The translations under genes were made by a program, and so were the position numbers. Below, in pieces: positions 28,435 to 37,400 of a DNA stretch of 64,000 nt. This DNA comes from Paracoccus isoporae. GTDB lineage: Bacteria > Pseudomonadota > Alphaproteobacteria > Rhodobacterales > Rhodobacteraceae. Position 1 is the first letter of the stretch, and every line of letters starts with the position of its first letter. Below the pieces are notes generated by a model. The model was given only the letters and a program-made list of their open reading frames with translations. It was not told where the DNA came from and did not search any database. The DNA is taken from positions 182,642 to 246,641 of the forward strand of contig NZ_FNAH01000005.1 in assembly GCF_900101865.1 (NCBI RefSeq). The letters are read 5' to 3'.

Positions 28435-29790
28435 TCAGACCGGCATCTTGCGGTCGTCATCCGCGATGTTGGGCAAGGCGCCATCGGCGGGCGCGCCGCC
28501 CCGGCGGCGCCTGCGGGTCTTGACCGGCGGTTCCTGCGGGCCTTCCATCTGTTCGTCGATGAAATCCAGCACCAGCGGGCGGATGTTCAGCCGCCAGCTC
28601 CGCCCGGCGAAAATGCCGTAATGCCCGGCATCGTCCTCGAGATGCTGCTGCTTGCGCTGCTCGGGCACGCCGGTGCAGAGATCGAGCGCGGCCACGCATT
28701 GCCCCGGCGCCGAGATGTCGTCCTTGCCGCCTTCGACGGTCATCACCGCGACATCGGTGATCTTGCCGATATCGACCGGCTTGCCATTCACGGTAAACCG
28801 GTTCTCGGCAATCTCCAGACCCTTGAAGATCCGCTCCACGGTGGAAAGATAGAACTCGGCCGTCATGTCCATCACGGCCAGATACTCGTCGTAGAACTTG
28901 TTGTGCCGGTCCGCCTCGGAGCCTTCGCCGCGCGCATCGGCGACGATCTTGTCCAGAAATGCCTTGGCATGGGTTTCGGCGTTCATGGCGATGAAGGACG
29001 ACAATTGCGCCAGGCCGGGATAGACCAGACGGCCGGTGCCGGGATATTTGAACCCGACCTGCTGGATGACGTGATATTCCAGCTCGCCCATGGTGATCCG
29101 GTTGCCGAAATCGGTGACTTCGGTCGCGGCGGCGTCGGGATTGATCGGCCCGCCGATCAGGGTCAGGGTGCGGGGCTGCGCCTCTGGCTCGTCCTCGGCC
29201 AGGATCGCGGCGGCGGCAAGGGCCAGCGGCGCGGGCTGGCAGACGGCGATCACGTTCAGATCGGGGCCCAGATGGCGCATGAATTCGACCAGGTACTGGG
29301 TGTAGTCCTCGATATCGAACTTGCCCTTGCTGACCGGAATGTCGCGGGCATTGTGCCAGTCGGTGATATAGACCTCGGCATCGGGCAGAAGCGAGGTGAC
29401 GGTAGAGCGCAGCAGCGTCGCGTAATGGCCCGACATGGGCGCGACCAGCAGGATCTTGCGGCTCAACGTCTCGCGCCGGGCGACGCGGAAATGCAGCAGA
29501 TCCCCGAAATCGCGTTTCAGCACCTTGTCGATATAGACGACATGGTCCTGCCCGTCCGCCCCGGCAATGGCGGGGATGTTCCAGTCGGGCTTGATGACCA
29601 TGCGCGAGAAGCTGCGCTCGGTCACATGTCCCCAGGCGCTCATCAGTCGGAACACCGGGTGGGGAATCATCGCGAAGGCGGGATAGGAGGCCATGGCGCG
29701 GGCGGACGCCCCGAGCCATTCGCTCGTGTTCCGCATCGACTCGATGGCGTCGTAGGATATCAGTCCCTTGAAGAGTGGTTGCTTGGCCAT
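28435..29790 (-). CDS. phaZ: Intracellular polyhydroxyalkanoate depolymerase
   Basis: Mobilises stored PHA granules inside the cell. The 451-residue protein belongs to the intracellular depolymerase family related to PHA synthases. The start YDAIESMRNTSEWLGASARAMA and the middle KILLVAPMSGHYATLLR are typical. The catalytic Cys is in the lipase-like box VCQPA, with the Asp in GGKDDIS and the His in DAGHYGIF. It lies divergent from phaC, so synthesis and breakdown genes share one intergenic region of about 100 bases. The C-terminal tail is Arg/Lys-rich (KTRRRRRGG). Confidence 0.93.
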   Translation of the reverse strand: MAKQPLFKGLISYDAIESMRNTSEWLGASARAMASYPAFAMIPHPVFRLMSAWGHVTERSFSRMVIKPDWNIPAIAGADGQDHVVYIDKVLKRDFGDLLHFRVARRETLSRKILLVAPMSGHYATLLRSTVTSLLPDAEVYITDWHNARDIPVSKGKFDIEDYTQYLVEFMRHLGPDLNVIAVCQPAPLALAAAAILAEDEPEAQPRTLTLIGGPINPDAAATEVTDFGNRITMGELEYHVIQQVGFKYPGTGRLVYPGLAQLSSFIAMNAETHAKAFLDKIVADARGEGSEADRHNKFYDEYLAVMDMTAEFYLSTVERIFKGLEIAENRFTVNGKPVDIGKITDVAVMTVEGGKDDISAPGQCVAALDLCTGVPEQRKQQHLEDDAGHYGIFAGRSWRLNIRPLVLDFIDEQMEGPQEPPVKTRRRRRGGAPADGALPNIADDDRKMPV

Positions 29791-29892
29791 GACCGCCTCA
29801 CTTTCGAATGCGTCCGGCGAACAACTGACCCCTTTTTCATCATCACCGCGCCGGTTAAGATCGGAAGCTGACAGTAGGGGGGAATATTGGTT

Positions 29893-32280
29893 ATGGCAAG
29901 TAACGAAACTCGCAAGACCCCGGCGCGTGGCGCAAATGCCGCGCCGCGGAAACGCCGCAGCAGCCGGACCGAATCCTCCAGCGAAAACAATATGGCTGAC
30001 AATGCCGCCGCGAATGCCGCAGCGGCGAAGCCGCGCGGGCGCACGGCCAAGGCCGCGGCCTCCGGCTCCGGCAAGACGGCGGCCGCGAAACCGGCGGAAT
30101 CGGCGGCCGCGCGACGCGGGTCGGGGGCCGCGAAATCCGGCACGAAGGCAGCGGGCGGCGCCGCAGGCAAGGCGTCCGCCACGCGCCGCAAACCTGCCGC
30201 CTCCACCGCCAAGAAAACGGCGGGGACTGCCGCCAGGAGCGCGGCAAAACCTGCGGGCAAGGCCGCCGGGACATCGGCCTCCGGCCGCAGCGGCCGCGCC
30301 GCCACAAAACCCGCCGCCGCAAAGACCGGCTCTGCTGCGGCCGCCCGCAAGCCCGCCACCCCCGGCAAGGCGCCGACAGCCGCGAGCCGCGCCGCCAGGA
30401 GCGATGCGGCCAGCCAGACTGCCGCGGCACCGGCCGATCTGAAATCCGCCGCGTCCGTCACCAGCGGCGGGGCACAGCCCAACGCCGCTGCGGCAACGTC
30501 ACAGGCGGACGGGCAGGGCCAGCCCGCCCCGTCATCCCCCCGGCTGACAGAGAATATGGAGCGGCTGGAGTCGCTGACCCAGCGTCTCGCCTCGGCACTC
30601 TCGCAGCGTCCGATGCATGATCCGGGCGTGGAAGGGCCGGGCGCCGATCTGATGGTGAATGCCAGCATGGCCTGGGCCAAGATGTGGGCCGAGCAGCCGG
30701 CGCGCATCCTCGAACAGCAGGTCAAATACTGGGGCGCCACCCTGTCACATTACGCCGAGCTGCAATCGCAATTCGTCGGCGGCAAGACCGCTGCGGCGGA
30801 GGAGGCCGAGCCGGAGACGGACAAGCGGTTCCGCAACCCGCTCTGGCAGAGCCATCCCTATTTCAACACGGTCAAGAGCCAGTACCAGATCAACGCCCAG
30901 GCGATGCGCGATGCCGCCCAGCATCTGGACACGCTGAGCCCCACCGATCAGCACCGGCTGAACTGGCTGACCAACCAGGTCATCGACATGTTCGCGCCGA
31001 CCAATTTCTTCGCCACCAACCCCGACGCGATCCAGAAGGCGCTGGAAACCGAGGGCGAAAGCCTTGTGAAAGGGCTTGAGAACCTGGTCCGCGACGTGGA
31101 ACTGCATGGCGGCGAGATGGTCGTGTCGCTGGCCGATCGCGACGCCTTCGCGGTGGGCGAGAATATCGGCACCGCGCCGGGCCGGGTGGTGCGCCAGGCG
31201 CCGCTCTATGAGCTGATCCAGTTCAGCCCGTCCACCGAGCAGGTCCATGCTACGCCCGTCGTGATCTTCCCGCCCTGGATCAACAAGTTCTACATCCTCG
31301 ACCTGAAGCCGCGAAACAGCCTGATCCGCTGGATCGTCGATCAGGGATACACGCTGTTCGTGGTGTCGTGGAAAAACCCCGATCCCTCCTATGCCGATAC
31401 CGGGCTGGAGGATTATGTCAGCGCCTATCTGTCGGTCATGGATGCGATCGAGGAGATCACGGCAGAGCCGAAGCTGAACGCCATCGGCTATTGCATCGGC
31501 GGCACCACCTTGTCGCTGACGCTGTCGCTGATGGCGCAGCGCGGCGATGACAGGATCAACTCCGCCACCTTCTTCACCACGCTGACCGATTTTTCCGAGC
31601 AGGGCGAGTTCGTGCCCTTCCTGCAGGATGATTTCGTCGAGGGCATCACCGCGGAGGTGCAGCGCTCCGGCATCTTCGCCTCGCATCTGATGACCCGCAC
31701 GATGAGTTTCCTGCGCGCCAATGATCTGGTCTGGGGCCCGGCCATCCGCTCCTACCTGATGGGAGAGGCGCCGCCAGCCTTCGATCTGCTCTACTGGAAC
31801 GGCGACGCGACCAATCTGCCGGGCAAGATGACCATCGATTACCTGCGCGGGCTGTGCCAGCAGAACCTGCTGGTCGGCGATGGCTATCCGATGATGAACC
31901 ACAAGCTGCACTTGTCGGACATCACCCTGCCGATCTGCGCCATTGGCTGCGAGACCGACCATATTGCGCCGTGGAAATATAGCTGGCGCGGGGTGAAGCA
32001 GATGGGATCGGACGACAAGCGCTTCATCCTGTCGGAATCGGGCCATATCGCCGGAATCGTCAATCCGCCGTCGAAGAAGAAATATGGCCACTACACCGGA
32101 TCGGGCGATTTCTCGGGCGAGCCGGAGCAGTGGCAGGAGGCGGCCGACTTCATTAGCGGAAGCTGGTGGCCCACTTGGGAGGCCTGGTTGCGCACGCATT
32201 CCGGCGACCGGGTTCCCGCCCGCGAACCGGAGGCCGGGCTGGGCCCTGCGCCGGGCAGCTATGTCCATCAGAAGTATTGA
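29893..32280 (+). CDS. phaC: Class I PHA synthase with histone-H1-like N-terminal extension
   Basis: Polymerises hydroxyacyl-CoA into PHA. Residues from about 216 to the end form a complete class I synthase: N-terminal region NPLWQSHPYFNTVKSQYQ, lipase-like box GYCIGG with catalytic Cys534, and the C-terminal His in SESGHIAGIVNPP. The first 215 or so residues are unusual, being almost only Ala, Lys, Arg, Ser, Gly, Pro and Thr (AAKP, KPAA, KTAG units) without a signal peptide. They resemble histone H1 or the basic tail of the phasin PhaF. Total length is 795 residues, against about 600 for usual class I enzymes. A later in-frame ATG (29992) would keep most of the extension. phaP and phaR follow. 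Confidence 0.95.
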   Translation: MASNETRKTPARGANAAPRKRRSSRTESSSENNMADNAAANAAAAKPRGRTAKAAASGSGKTAAAKPAESAAARRGSGAAKSGTKAAGGAAGKASATRRKPAASTAKKTAGTAARSAAKPAGKAAGTSASGRSGRAATKPAAAKTGSAAAARKPATPGKAPTAASRAARSDAASQTAAAPADLKSAASVTSGGAQPNAAAATSQADGQGQPAPSSPRLTENMERLESLTQRLASALSQRPMHDPGVEGPGADLMVNASMAWAKMWAEQPARILEQQVKYWGATLSHYAELQSQFVGGKTAAAEEAEPETDKRFRNPLWQSHPYFNTVKSQYQINAQAMRDAAQHLDTLSPTDQHRLNWLTNQVIDMFAPTNFFATNPDAIQKALETEGESLVKGLENLVRDVELHGGEMVVSLADRDAFAVGENIGTAPGRVVRQAPLYELIQFSPSTEQVHATPVVIFPPWINKFYILDLKPRNSLIRWIVDQGYTLFVVSWKNPDPSYADTGLEDYVSAYLSVMDAIEEITAEPKLNAIGYCIGGTTLSLTLSLMAQRGDDRINSATFFTTLTDFSEQGEFVPFLQDDFVEGITAEVQRSGIFASHLMTRTMSFLRANDLVWGPAIRSYLMGEAPPAFDLLYWNGDATNLPGKMTIDYLRGLCQQNLLVGDGYPMMNHKLHLSDITLPICAIGCETDHIAPWKYSWRGVKQMGSDDKRFILSESGHIAGIVNPPSKKKYGHYTGSGDFSGEPEQWQEAADFISGSWWPTWEAWLRTHSGDRVPAREPEAGLGPAPGSYVHQKY

Positions 32281-32333
32281 TACCGCGCGCTTCGCACCCG
32301 CAAAAGATTTTTCGCCGCAGTGCAGAATAACTG

Positions 32334-32362
32334 TTGAGATGCTGCAGCGCAGCATCTATCTT
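32334..32362 (+). promoter_or_regulatory. phaP promoter with operator-like palindrome in the spacer
   Basis: A -35-like TTGAGA (32334-32339) and a -10-like TATCTT (32357-32362) are 17 bases apart. The spacer is almost wholly a perfect inverted repeat, AGATGCTGC-AGC-GCAGCATCT at 32337-32357. A repressor bound here would block RNA polymerase. The adjacent regulator gene phaR makes PhaR the likely binder, and published PhaR sites are rich in TGC/GCA. The promoter and site are read from sequence; the binder is inferred. Confidence 0.65.
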
Positions 32363-32421
32363 TGGCTTACCGAAATTCAAAGGCGGTCTTCCTCCCCGGC
32401 CGCCAGTATAGGAGAGAAGAA

Positions 32422-32874
32422 ATGGCTAAAGCACCTGACTTCACCAAATCGATGCAGGACATGATGGCGAACTTCCCGGTCGACACCTCGTCGATGCAGG
32501 ACGCCTTCAAGACCCAGTCGGCGCTGAACGAGAAAATGGCGCATGTCGCCCTGTCCGCCGCTGAGCGTTCGACCGAGATCTCGGCGCAGTGGGCCAAGGA
32601 CACCATCGCCCGCGTTGGTGAACTGACCGCGCAGAAAGACGATGCCTCCGGCTACGCCAAGGCGTTCAGCGACTTCGCCAACGCTTCCAGCGAAAGCGCC
32701 GCCGAGCATCTGTCGGCCTTCGCCGAAGTGGCCAAGAAGCTGCAGATGGAAACCGTCGACCTGCTGATGTCGGCCGGCAAGGACATGGCTGCCGACGCGC
32801 AGAAGACCGCTGAGCAGGCGACCCGCCAGGCTCAGGACAGCGTCAAGAAAGCGACCGCGGCGACCAAGTCGTAA
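32422..32874 (+). CDS. phaP: Phasin (PHA granule-associated protein)
   Basis: A 150-residue amphipathic helical protein that coats PHA granules and controls their size. The start at 32422 has a GGAGAG ribosome site, and the upstream in-frame ATG at 32362 does not. The sequence is Ala-, Lys- and Ser-rich helices with no Cys (MAKAPDFTKSMQDMMANF, AAERSTEISAQWAKDTIARV, SAAEHLSAFAEVAKKLQMETVDLLMSAGKDMA) and a Lys-rich end. Position between phaC and phaR and its composition support the call. It has its own promoter and terminator. Confidence 0.92.
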   Translation: MAKAPDFTKSMQDMMANFPVDTSSMQDAFKTQSALNEKMAHVALSAAERSTEISAQWAKDTIARVGELTAQKDDASGYAKAFSDFANASSESAAEHLSAFAEVAKKLQMETVDLLMSAGKDMAADAQKTAEQATRQAQDSVKKATAATKS

Positions 32875-32900
32875 TCGACGCGTTCACTGCTGATGGGAGA

Positions 32901-32930
32901 AGGGGCGGCCCGCCGGGCCTGCCCCTTTTT
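32901..32930 (+). terminator. Rho-independent terminator after phaP
   Basis: Outer stem AGGGGC / GCCCCT and inner stem GGCCC / GGGCC with a single bulged T, followed by TTTTTCTTT. It separates phaP from phaR. Confidence 0.9.
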
Positions 32931-32962
32931 CTTTGCATTTGCGCGGGATCGGTCGCAATATG

Positions 32963-32974
32963 CTGCAAATGCAG
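32963..32974 (+). promoter_or_regulatory. Dyad CTGCAAATGCAG upstream of phaR
   Basis: CTGCA-AA-TGCAG lies 16 bases before the phaR start and shares the CTGC/GCAG halves of the phaP operator. It may be the autoregulatory PhaR site. Confidence 0.45.
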
Positions 32975-32989
32975 TAAAGAGGAAGCCCG

Positions 32990-33553
32990 ATGGCCCAAGC
33001 CGATGCCGCCAAGCCATTGCTGATCAAGCGCTACGCCAGCCGGCGTCTCTACAACACCGAAACCAGCGATTACGTCACGCTAGAGGATATCGCGACCTTC
33101 ATCCGCGACGGGCGCGAGGTGAAGATCGTCGACCTGAAGACCGGCGACGAGCTGACCCGGCAATATCTCCTCCAGATCATCGCCGAGCATGAGAGCCGGG
33201 GCGAGAACGTGCTTCCGGTCGATGTGCTGACCGATCTGGTGCGCAGCTACACCACCCAGGCGCAAAGCGTGGTGCCGCAATTCCTCGCCGCCAGTTTCGA
33301 GATGCTGCGCGAGGGGCAGTCGAAGATCATGGAGAACATGGCCTCGATGCCGACGCCGATGTCCTCCATGCCCGGCTTCGACCAGCTTCAGCGCCAGCAG
33401 CAGGCCTTCCTGAAGGCGATGATGGGCGGCTGGCGCGGCGGCTCCTCTGGCCCCGAGCCCGACGAGATGGCCGATCCCGGCGGCGAGCGCGAGGACATGG
33501 CCGAGATCCGCCGCCAGCTTGCCGAGCTGCAGAAGCGGATTTCCAAGCTCTGA
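32990..33553 (+). CDS. phaR: PHA synthesis repressor PhaR
   Basis: A 187-residue regulator that binds both DNA and PHA and releases phaP when granules form. The N-terminal DNA-binding domain is well conserved (IKRYASRRLYNTETSDYVTLEDIA, then GREVKIVDLKTGDELTRQYLLQII). The PHA-binding part follows (SYTTQAQSVVPQFLAASFEMLREGQ), and a coiled-coil end (MAEIRRQLAELQKRISKL) probably makes oligomers. The CTGC/GCAG dyad in front of the gene suggests it controls itself. Confidence 0.95.
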   Translation: MAQADAAKPLLIKRYASRRLYNTETSDYVTLEDIATFIRDGREVKIVDLKTGDELTRQYLLQIIAEHESRGENVLPVDVLTDLVRSYTTQAQSVVPQFLAASFEMLREGQSKIMENMASMPTPMSSMPGFDQLQRQQQAFLKAMMGGWRGGSSGPEPDEMADPGGEREDMAEIRRQLAELQKRISKL

Positions 33554-33595
33554 GCCTTGCACTGCCCCGCGCCATTGGCTAACTAGCGCGGGCAC

Positions 33596-33685
33596 GGACG
33601 GTTGGCCGAGTGGTCGAAGGCGCACGCCTGGAAAGTGTGTAGGCGGGGAACCGTCTCGAGGGTTCGAATCCCTCACCGTCCGCCA
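33596..33685 (+). tRNA. tRNA-Ser (anticodon GGA)
   Basis: Ninety bases with acceptor stem GGACGGT / ACCGTCC, D arm (TGGCCGAGTGGTCGAAGGC), anticodon stem CACGC / GTGTG around loop CTGGAAA (GGA at 33630-33632), the long variable arm typical of serine tRNAs (AGGCGGGGAACCGTCTC) and T arm GGGTTCGAATCCC. The CCA end is encoded. Confidence 0.97.
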
Positions 33686-33966
33686 TATATTCCTGTAAAG
33701 GTCCGGCACGCGCGTTGGTCGTGGGTATCAGGATCGCGGATTTGAGCCATGGGACGGAAAAGCCCAGCCCGCGTCGGTCTAGAGATTGCCTGGAGACCGG
33801 CACCGCGCATGCCAGGTGGCTCTCATTGCACGGCATCGTCGATTGCTTCTGCCGGAACGGGCGGGGAACGGTGCAATCCGCTCCAAATATTTCAACCGGT
33901 TCAGACTGGATCTTTGTGATTGGCCTGGCCCGGACCGGCCCGCCGCCGGGCAGGCTGCGTGAGCTG

Positions 33967-34269
33967 TCAGTTTGCCAGGCGCGACCCCTCGGGTCGGGGC
34001 TGGATCTGCAGGGCGCCGACGGCGTGGAGCGCGGCTTCGAGCCGGCTGCGGGCGCCGAGTTTCTTCAGCAGCGAGCGAACATGGACGCGCACGGTGCTGT
34101 CGCTGATATTCATCGCCGCGGCGATGGACTTGTCGCATTCGCCGCTGGACAGGTGGTGCAGCACCGTCCGCTCGCGCTCGCTCAGGCTGTCGATCCCGGC
34201 GAACCTGTCGGAGGGCTGTGCGCCGTAGCGCAGCATGCGCTTGGCGTGACGGCTGGGCAGGATGCACAT
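33967..34269 (-). CDS. LuxR-type response regulator, 5'-truncated (DNA-binding part)
   Basis: The 100 residues from ATG 34269 contain a full LuxR/GerE helix-turn-helix (LSERERTVLHHLSSGECDKSIAAAMNISDSTVRVHVRSLLKKLG). The frame stays open upstream to a TGA at 34366-34368, and that stretch (GALLHPPVSPDAIVRFALAITRG) reads like the last strand and helix of a receiver domain. No ATG, GTG or TTG lies in it, and no receiver start is seen beyond the TGA. So this looks like the 3' half of a regulator gene whose 5' half is missing. It sits back to back with the giant gene. It may be a pseudogene or a short DNA-binding protein. Confidence 0.6.
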   Translation of the reverse strand: MCILPSRHAKRMLRYGAQPSDRFAGIDSLSERERTVLHHLSSGECDKSIAAAMNISDSTVRVHVRSLLKKLGARSRLEAALHAVGALQIQPRPEGSRLAN

Positions 34270-34440
34270 GCCGCGCGTGATCGCGAGGGCGAACCTGACG
34301 ATGGCATCCGGGCTGACCGGCGGGTGCAGCAGGGCGCCGGGACGGCGGCCGGCGGTGGCGACGGATCAGACGCAGGCATCGAAGCGGCCGATGCGCCGCC
34401 CGTGGCCGCGTCCGCCGCGCAGATGCAGCAAGCGGCCACG

Positions 34441-37400
34441 ATGGCCAATGTGAGCACCGGCGGGTTCGGGGTTCCATTCGTGCAGGGTCCGTCGGGCATG
34501 TCGGTGGCCAGCCCCGCCTCTGGCGCGCAGGCGCGGATGGCGGCCCCGGCACCGGCCCAGCAGGCCGCCACGGCCCCGCAGCAGGGCAACGCGACGCAAA
34601 GCAACTCCGACGACACGACCGAAGAAGCGGGCGCTGCGGCCCCGAGCCCGGCCCCCACGACCGGGACGGGCGGGGCAGCGAGCACGCCGCAGGGTGGATC
34701 GGGCACTGTCACCACCGGCACCAACACCGGCACCAGTACCGGGCCGACGACGAGCCAGCCCGGCCTTCCCGCGACCGGCTCTGACACCGAGGACGACATC
34801 ACGGGCGCGGCGCCTGCCTCGCCCACTCAGCCAACCACATCGGGCGGCCTGACGGCCACCCAGCCGACCGGCACGGGCAGCATGACTGCCGGCACGACGG
34901 CACCCACCCAGACAACTCAGCCCGGCGGCAGCACCGTCGCCGGTCCCGGCAGCACGTCGAGCGCTATCGACGACGACATCTCCACATCTTCACCGGCAAC
35001 CCCGGCGGCGCCCATCGCCGCCCTTCCGGCAATTAACGAGGACATCATGGCATTCCCGATCGTTTTCCAGGACCCGCAATTTTCGCTCATCGGTACTGAC
35101 AGCACGCTGCGCAATCCGGCCAACCCCGAACCGACGGCCGATGGCAGCGCCGATTTCGACGCCGATGGGCTTCGGGTCGGGTTCTCCGGCGAGGGCTATC
35201 TGGATCTGGGCGGTCCCGCGGGCGACAAGTTCAGCGTGGTGATCCCGGCGTCCGAGATCAATGGCGCAGGCACCTATTCGCTGGTCGTCAAATTCGCCAA
35301 TGGCTCCACCGGGCCGCGGCCGCTTGCCGTCCATAACGGGGCCAATCTGGTCACGACGATTGCCGACACAAACACCGGCAGCTTCTCGGTCTGGGACACG
35401 CAGAGCTTCGATGTCGAACTGACCGAGACCAACGCCGATGGCGACTATGTTCTGACCTTCCAGCAGACCGAAGGGCAGGGGCCGAATATCGACGGTGTCG
35501 CCCTGGTCGAGCAGGGCGGCAGCTACAGCTTCCTGAACCCGGTCTTCTCCGGGCCGCAGGCGCTTCAGATTGCCGAAGGCCAGACCGATATCGACCTGGT
35601 CACCGCGACCGATGCGGATGGTCAGGACATCAGCTATGCGATCACCGGCGGCGCGGATGCGGCGCTGTTCGACATTGATCCCGCGACCGGCGCGCTCAGC
35701 TTCGTGTCCGCCCCCGTCTATTCCGGCGCGCCGGGCGAAGACAGCTATGATGTCGAGATCACCGCCACGGACGAGGCCGGGGCCAGCAGCGTTCAGGCCT
35801 ACACGGTCAGCGTCTCCGAGGCGGTTGAACCGATCTATCTGCAAGCCGAGTCGGGAACCATCTCGCGCCCCGACGGGGCCACGCCGGTCAGCAAGTTCAT
35901 GACCCAGACCAACGATCTCGACGAGGGGCCGAGCGCGGTGGACGCGTTCGGCCTGCGCCCGAATTACAGCGGCGAGGGCTATCTCGATTTCGGCTCCACC
36001 GGCGAGATGGTCAGCTACAATGTCGAGGCGGGCTCGGCCGGCACCTACCAGCTTCATATCCGCTACGCCTCGCTGAACACGCGCTCGGCGCAGGTGATGA
36101 TCGACGGGGCGGTCGTGGCGACGCTGTCCTTCCCCGACACCTCGGCCGGGGCGGGCAGCGATCCGTTCAACAACTGGAAGGTGCTGACCACCGAGATCAC
36201 GCTCGCGCAGGGCCAGAACGAGCTGGCGCTTTACCTGAACGCCGGCAACGGGCCGAATATCGATGTGATGGCCATCACCGCGGTCGGGGACACGCCCGAT
36301 TTCGCGCCGCGCTTCACCGTGCCGGGCGAGTTCGCGATGGATGAGAACACCACCGCCGCGGGCAGCGTGGCGGCGTCCGACGTCGTGTCGGACACCACCA
36401 CCGGAGCAACCCCCGGCCCGGTCAGCTATGCCATCACCGGCGGCGCGGATGCGGCGGCGCTGACCATCGACGCGGCCAGCGGTGCGCTGAGCCTGGCGGA
36501 AGCGGCCGATTTCGAGACCCAGAACAGCTATGCGGTCGAGGTCACCGCGACGGATGAGGGCGGCAACAACACCGTGCAGGCCGTGACCGTCACCGTGAAC
36601 GACATCGACGAAGCCCCGTCCGCCCCGGTCTATACCGGCCCGGCCAGCATCTCCGATGACATTGCGGGCGGCGCCGTGGTCGGCAGCCTCGCGGCGGTTG
36701 ACCCGGAAGGTGCGGCGGTCAGCTTCACGCTGAGCGATGCGCGCTTCGAGATCGCAGGCAGCGACATCGTGGTGGCCGACGGCGCGACCTTCGCGGCGGG
36801 CGAGACGATCGACCTGACCGTGACCGCATCCGACGGCACGCTGACCTCCTCCAACAGCTTTGCACTGGCGGTCAGCGGGACCGCCCCGACCAACCAGGCG
36901 CCGAGCCTGCCGGTCTATGACGGCGTCAGCCAGATCCCCGACGATGTGCAGCCGGGGCAGGTGCTGGGCACGGTCAGCTCGACCGACCCCGAAGGCGCGA
37001 CCGTGATTTTCAGCCTCGACGATGATCGCCTGGAAATCGTGAATGGCGAGCTGATCGTAGCCCAGGGCGCGACCTTCGATGCCGGCGAGTCGCTGGATCT
37101 GACCATCACCGCCTCGGACGGCACGCTCACCTCCTCGGCGCCGCTGTCGCTGTCGGTGACGGCAGGCACGGTGGTTCCGCCGACCGGCGCGGTGCTGGAC
37201 GTGACCTTCGACGATGCCGAACTGGTCAGCTATTCCGGCACCCAGGATGGCGGCAATGACTATGCCATCACCAATTCCGGCACCACGCTGGAGCTGAACG
37301 ACAACCACTGGAAGCGGGCCTATCTGGGCACCGACTACATCATCACCGAAAACACCAAGATCGCGGTTGATCTGTCGATCGGCGCGAACACGCCCGAACT

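Noticed and set aside
28219..29871. Plus-strand frame of 550 codons opposite phaZ
   Set aside because: The minus strand encodes a full PHA depolymerase; this frame is its shadow.
33715..34323. Upstream part of the giant plus-strand frame
   Set aside because: It runs antisense to the clear LuxR-type helix-turn-helix and has no domain-like sequence. The real start must be further right.
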